Origin: Thermomicrobiales bacterium
GTDB taxonomy: Bacteria; Chloroflexota; Chloroflexia; Thermomicrobiales; UBA6265
Assembly (NCBI GenBank): GCA_030447145.1
Contig: JAUJLY010000181.1
Span: 1-6,328, forward strand
DNA: 6,328 nt
Direction of reading: 5' to 3'
The notes under the pieces were generated by a model. The model ran no database searches. It worked only from the letters and a program-made list of their open reading frames with translations, and was not told the DNA's origin. Shown here one piece after another: positions 5,846 to 6,328 of the stretch (the first letter of the stretch is position 1; each line of letters starts with the position of its first letter). The position numbers were made by a program, and so were the translations under genes.

Positions 5846-6328
5846 ATGGCTGTTGACTCCGGCATCCAGCGAGATACCGTTCGCATCTCGGTTCAGCAAG
5901 GACCCAGCGATTCGCCCGCATTGCCTCAGGAGGTAGCGAGTCCGCGCGCTCCTGTGCTCCGCATCAGGGAGCTCAATGTCTTCTATGGCGCCTTCCACGC
6001 GGTGAAGGATGTCGACATGGACATTGCGCAGGATGCGACCACGTCGTTCATTGGTCCGTCAGGTTGTGGCAAGAGCACCGTCCTGCGATGCATCAACCGC
6101 ATGAACGATCTCATTCCGACGGCTCGTGTCGAGGGGACGGTCGAGTATCACGGGCAGGACGTGAATAGCAGGGGAGTGGACCCGGTTGAGGTTCGGCGGC
6201 GCATCGGGATGGTGTTTCAACGGCCGAACCCCTTCCCGAAGAGCATCCACGAGAATGTCGCCTGGGGCGCCCGGATCAATGGGTACAAGGGCAACAGGAG
6301 TGATCTGGTGCAGCAATGCCTCGATCGC
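5846..6328 (+). CDS. pstB: Phosphate ABC transporter ATP-binding protein PstB, N-terminal part (runs off right edge)
   Basis: This is the first 161 codons of the ATPase that powers the phosphate importer from the cytosolic face. The open frame continues to the last base. It contains the Walker A motif GPSGCGKST at residues 70-78, the PstB-typical RCINRMNDL (81-89), and the Q-loop MVFQRPNPFP (122-131, Gln125), a PstB hallmark. The signature motif, Walker B and H-loop would lie past the window, as would any phoU. The ATPase fold begins near residue 37 (VLRIRELNVFYG); the preceding ~36 residues are polar and longer than the roughly 10-residue leader of E. coli PstB. The ATG at 5846 has GAGGA (5833-5837) 8 nt upstream and lies 3 bp after pstA, so co-translation is likely. 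A downstream GTG start at codon 37 lacks a suitably placed ribosome binding site. Confidence 0.95.
   Translation, partial: MAVDSGIQRDTVRISVQQGPSDSPALPQEVASPRAPVLRIRELNVFYGAFHAVKDVDMDIAQDATTSFIGPSGCGKSTVLRCINRMNDLIPTARVEGTVEYHGQDVNSRGVDPVEVRRRIGMVFQRPNPFPKSIHENVAWGARINGYKGNRSDLVQQCLDR

Noticed and set aside
5447..5998. Minus-strand open frame of 183 codons opposite pstA and pstB
   Set aside because: It is antisense to conserved EAA-loop and signature coding sequence, with no family resemblance and a compositionally odd translation.
1..6328. Search for mobile elements, CRISPR arrays, tRNA/rRNA, toxin-antitoxin or defence genes
   Set aside because: Every substantial coding frame is a recognised housekeeping or phosphate-uptake gene, and no terminal repeats, spacer arrays or RNA gene features were seen.

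Overview
The window reads as ordinary chromosomal DNA of a moderately GC-rich bacterium. It carries a phosphate-responsive regulator followed by a high-affinity phosphate (Pst) ABC transporter operon, with two unrelated housekeeping genes at the left edge. A lineage cannot be proven from sequence alone. The type III pantothenate kinase, Tat-type signal on the phosphate-binding protein, Ser/Pro/Ala-rich tails on exported proteins and frequent GTG starts fit a Chloroflexota bacterium, perhaps of the Thermomicrobia; this is inference.

Left part (1-1661): a 5' fragment of coaX (type III pantothenate kinase) lies on the minus strand and runs off the left edge. A 95-bp gap separates it from a divergent S41 carboxyl-terminal processing protease with one membrane segment, a PDZ domain and an intact Ser/Lys/Gln catalytic set.

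Middle (1662-2712): a 220-bp AT-richer gap holds a candidate PHO-box array, with TWAC cores repeated at 11-bp phase. It precedes a PhoB/OmpR-type response regulator that has a 36-residue C-terminal extension. No histidine kinase gene is in the window.

Right part (2713-6328): pstS, pstC, pstA and the first 161 codons of pstB follow on the plus strand. pstC and pstA overlap by 4 bp and pstA and pstB are 3 bp apart, so they are very probably co-translated. pstS is set off by gaps of 109 bp before it and 91 bp after it. The second gap holds two mutually exclusive inverted repeats just before the pstC ribosome binding site, which may allow unequal expression of pstS and pstCAB. A working model is that the regulator, active under phosphate starvation, binds the array upstream of its own gene and drives both itself and pstSCAB; PstS captures phosphate outside the cell, PstC/PstA form the channel and PstB powers it.

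I found no convincing new biological system. The observations worth checking are regulatory (the PHO-box array, a shared CACGTGGCC motif upstream of both the regulator and pstS, the competing hairpins) and architectural (a Tat-type, lipobox-less PstS and the tailed regulator). No rRNA, tRNA, CRISPR array, insertion sequence or clear intrinsic terminator was seen.
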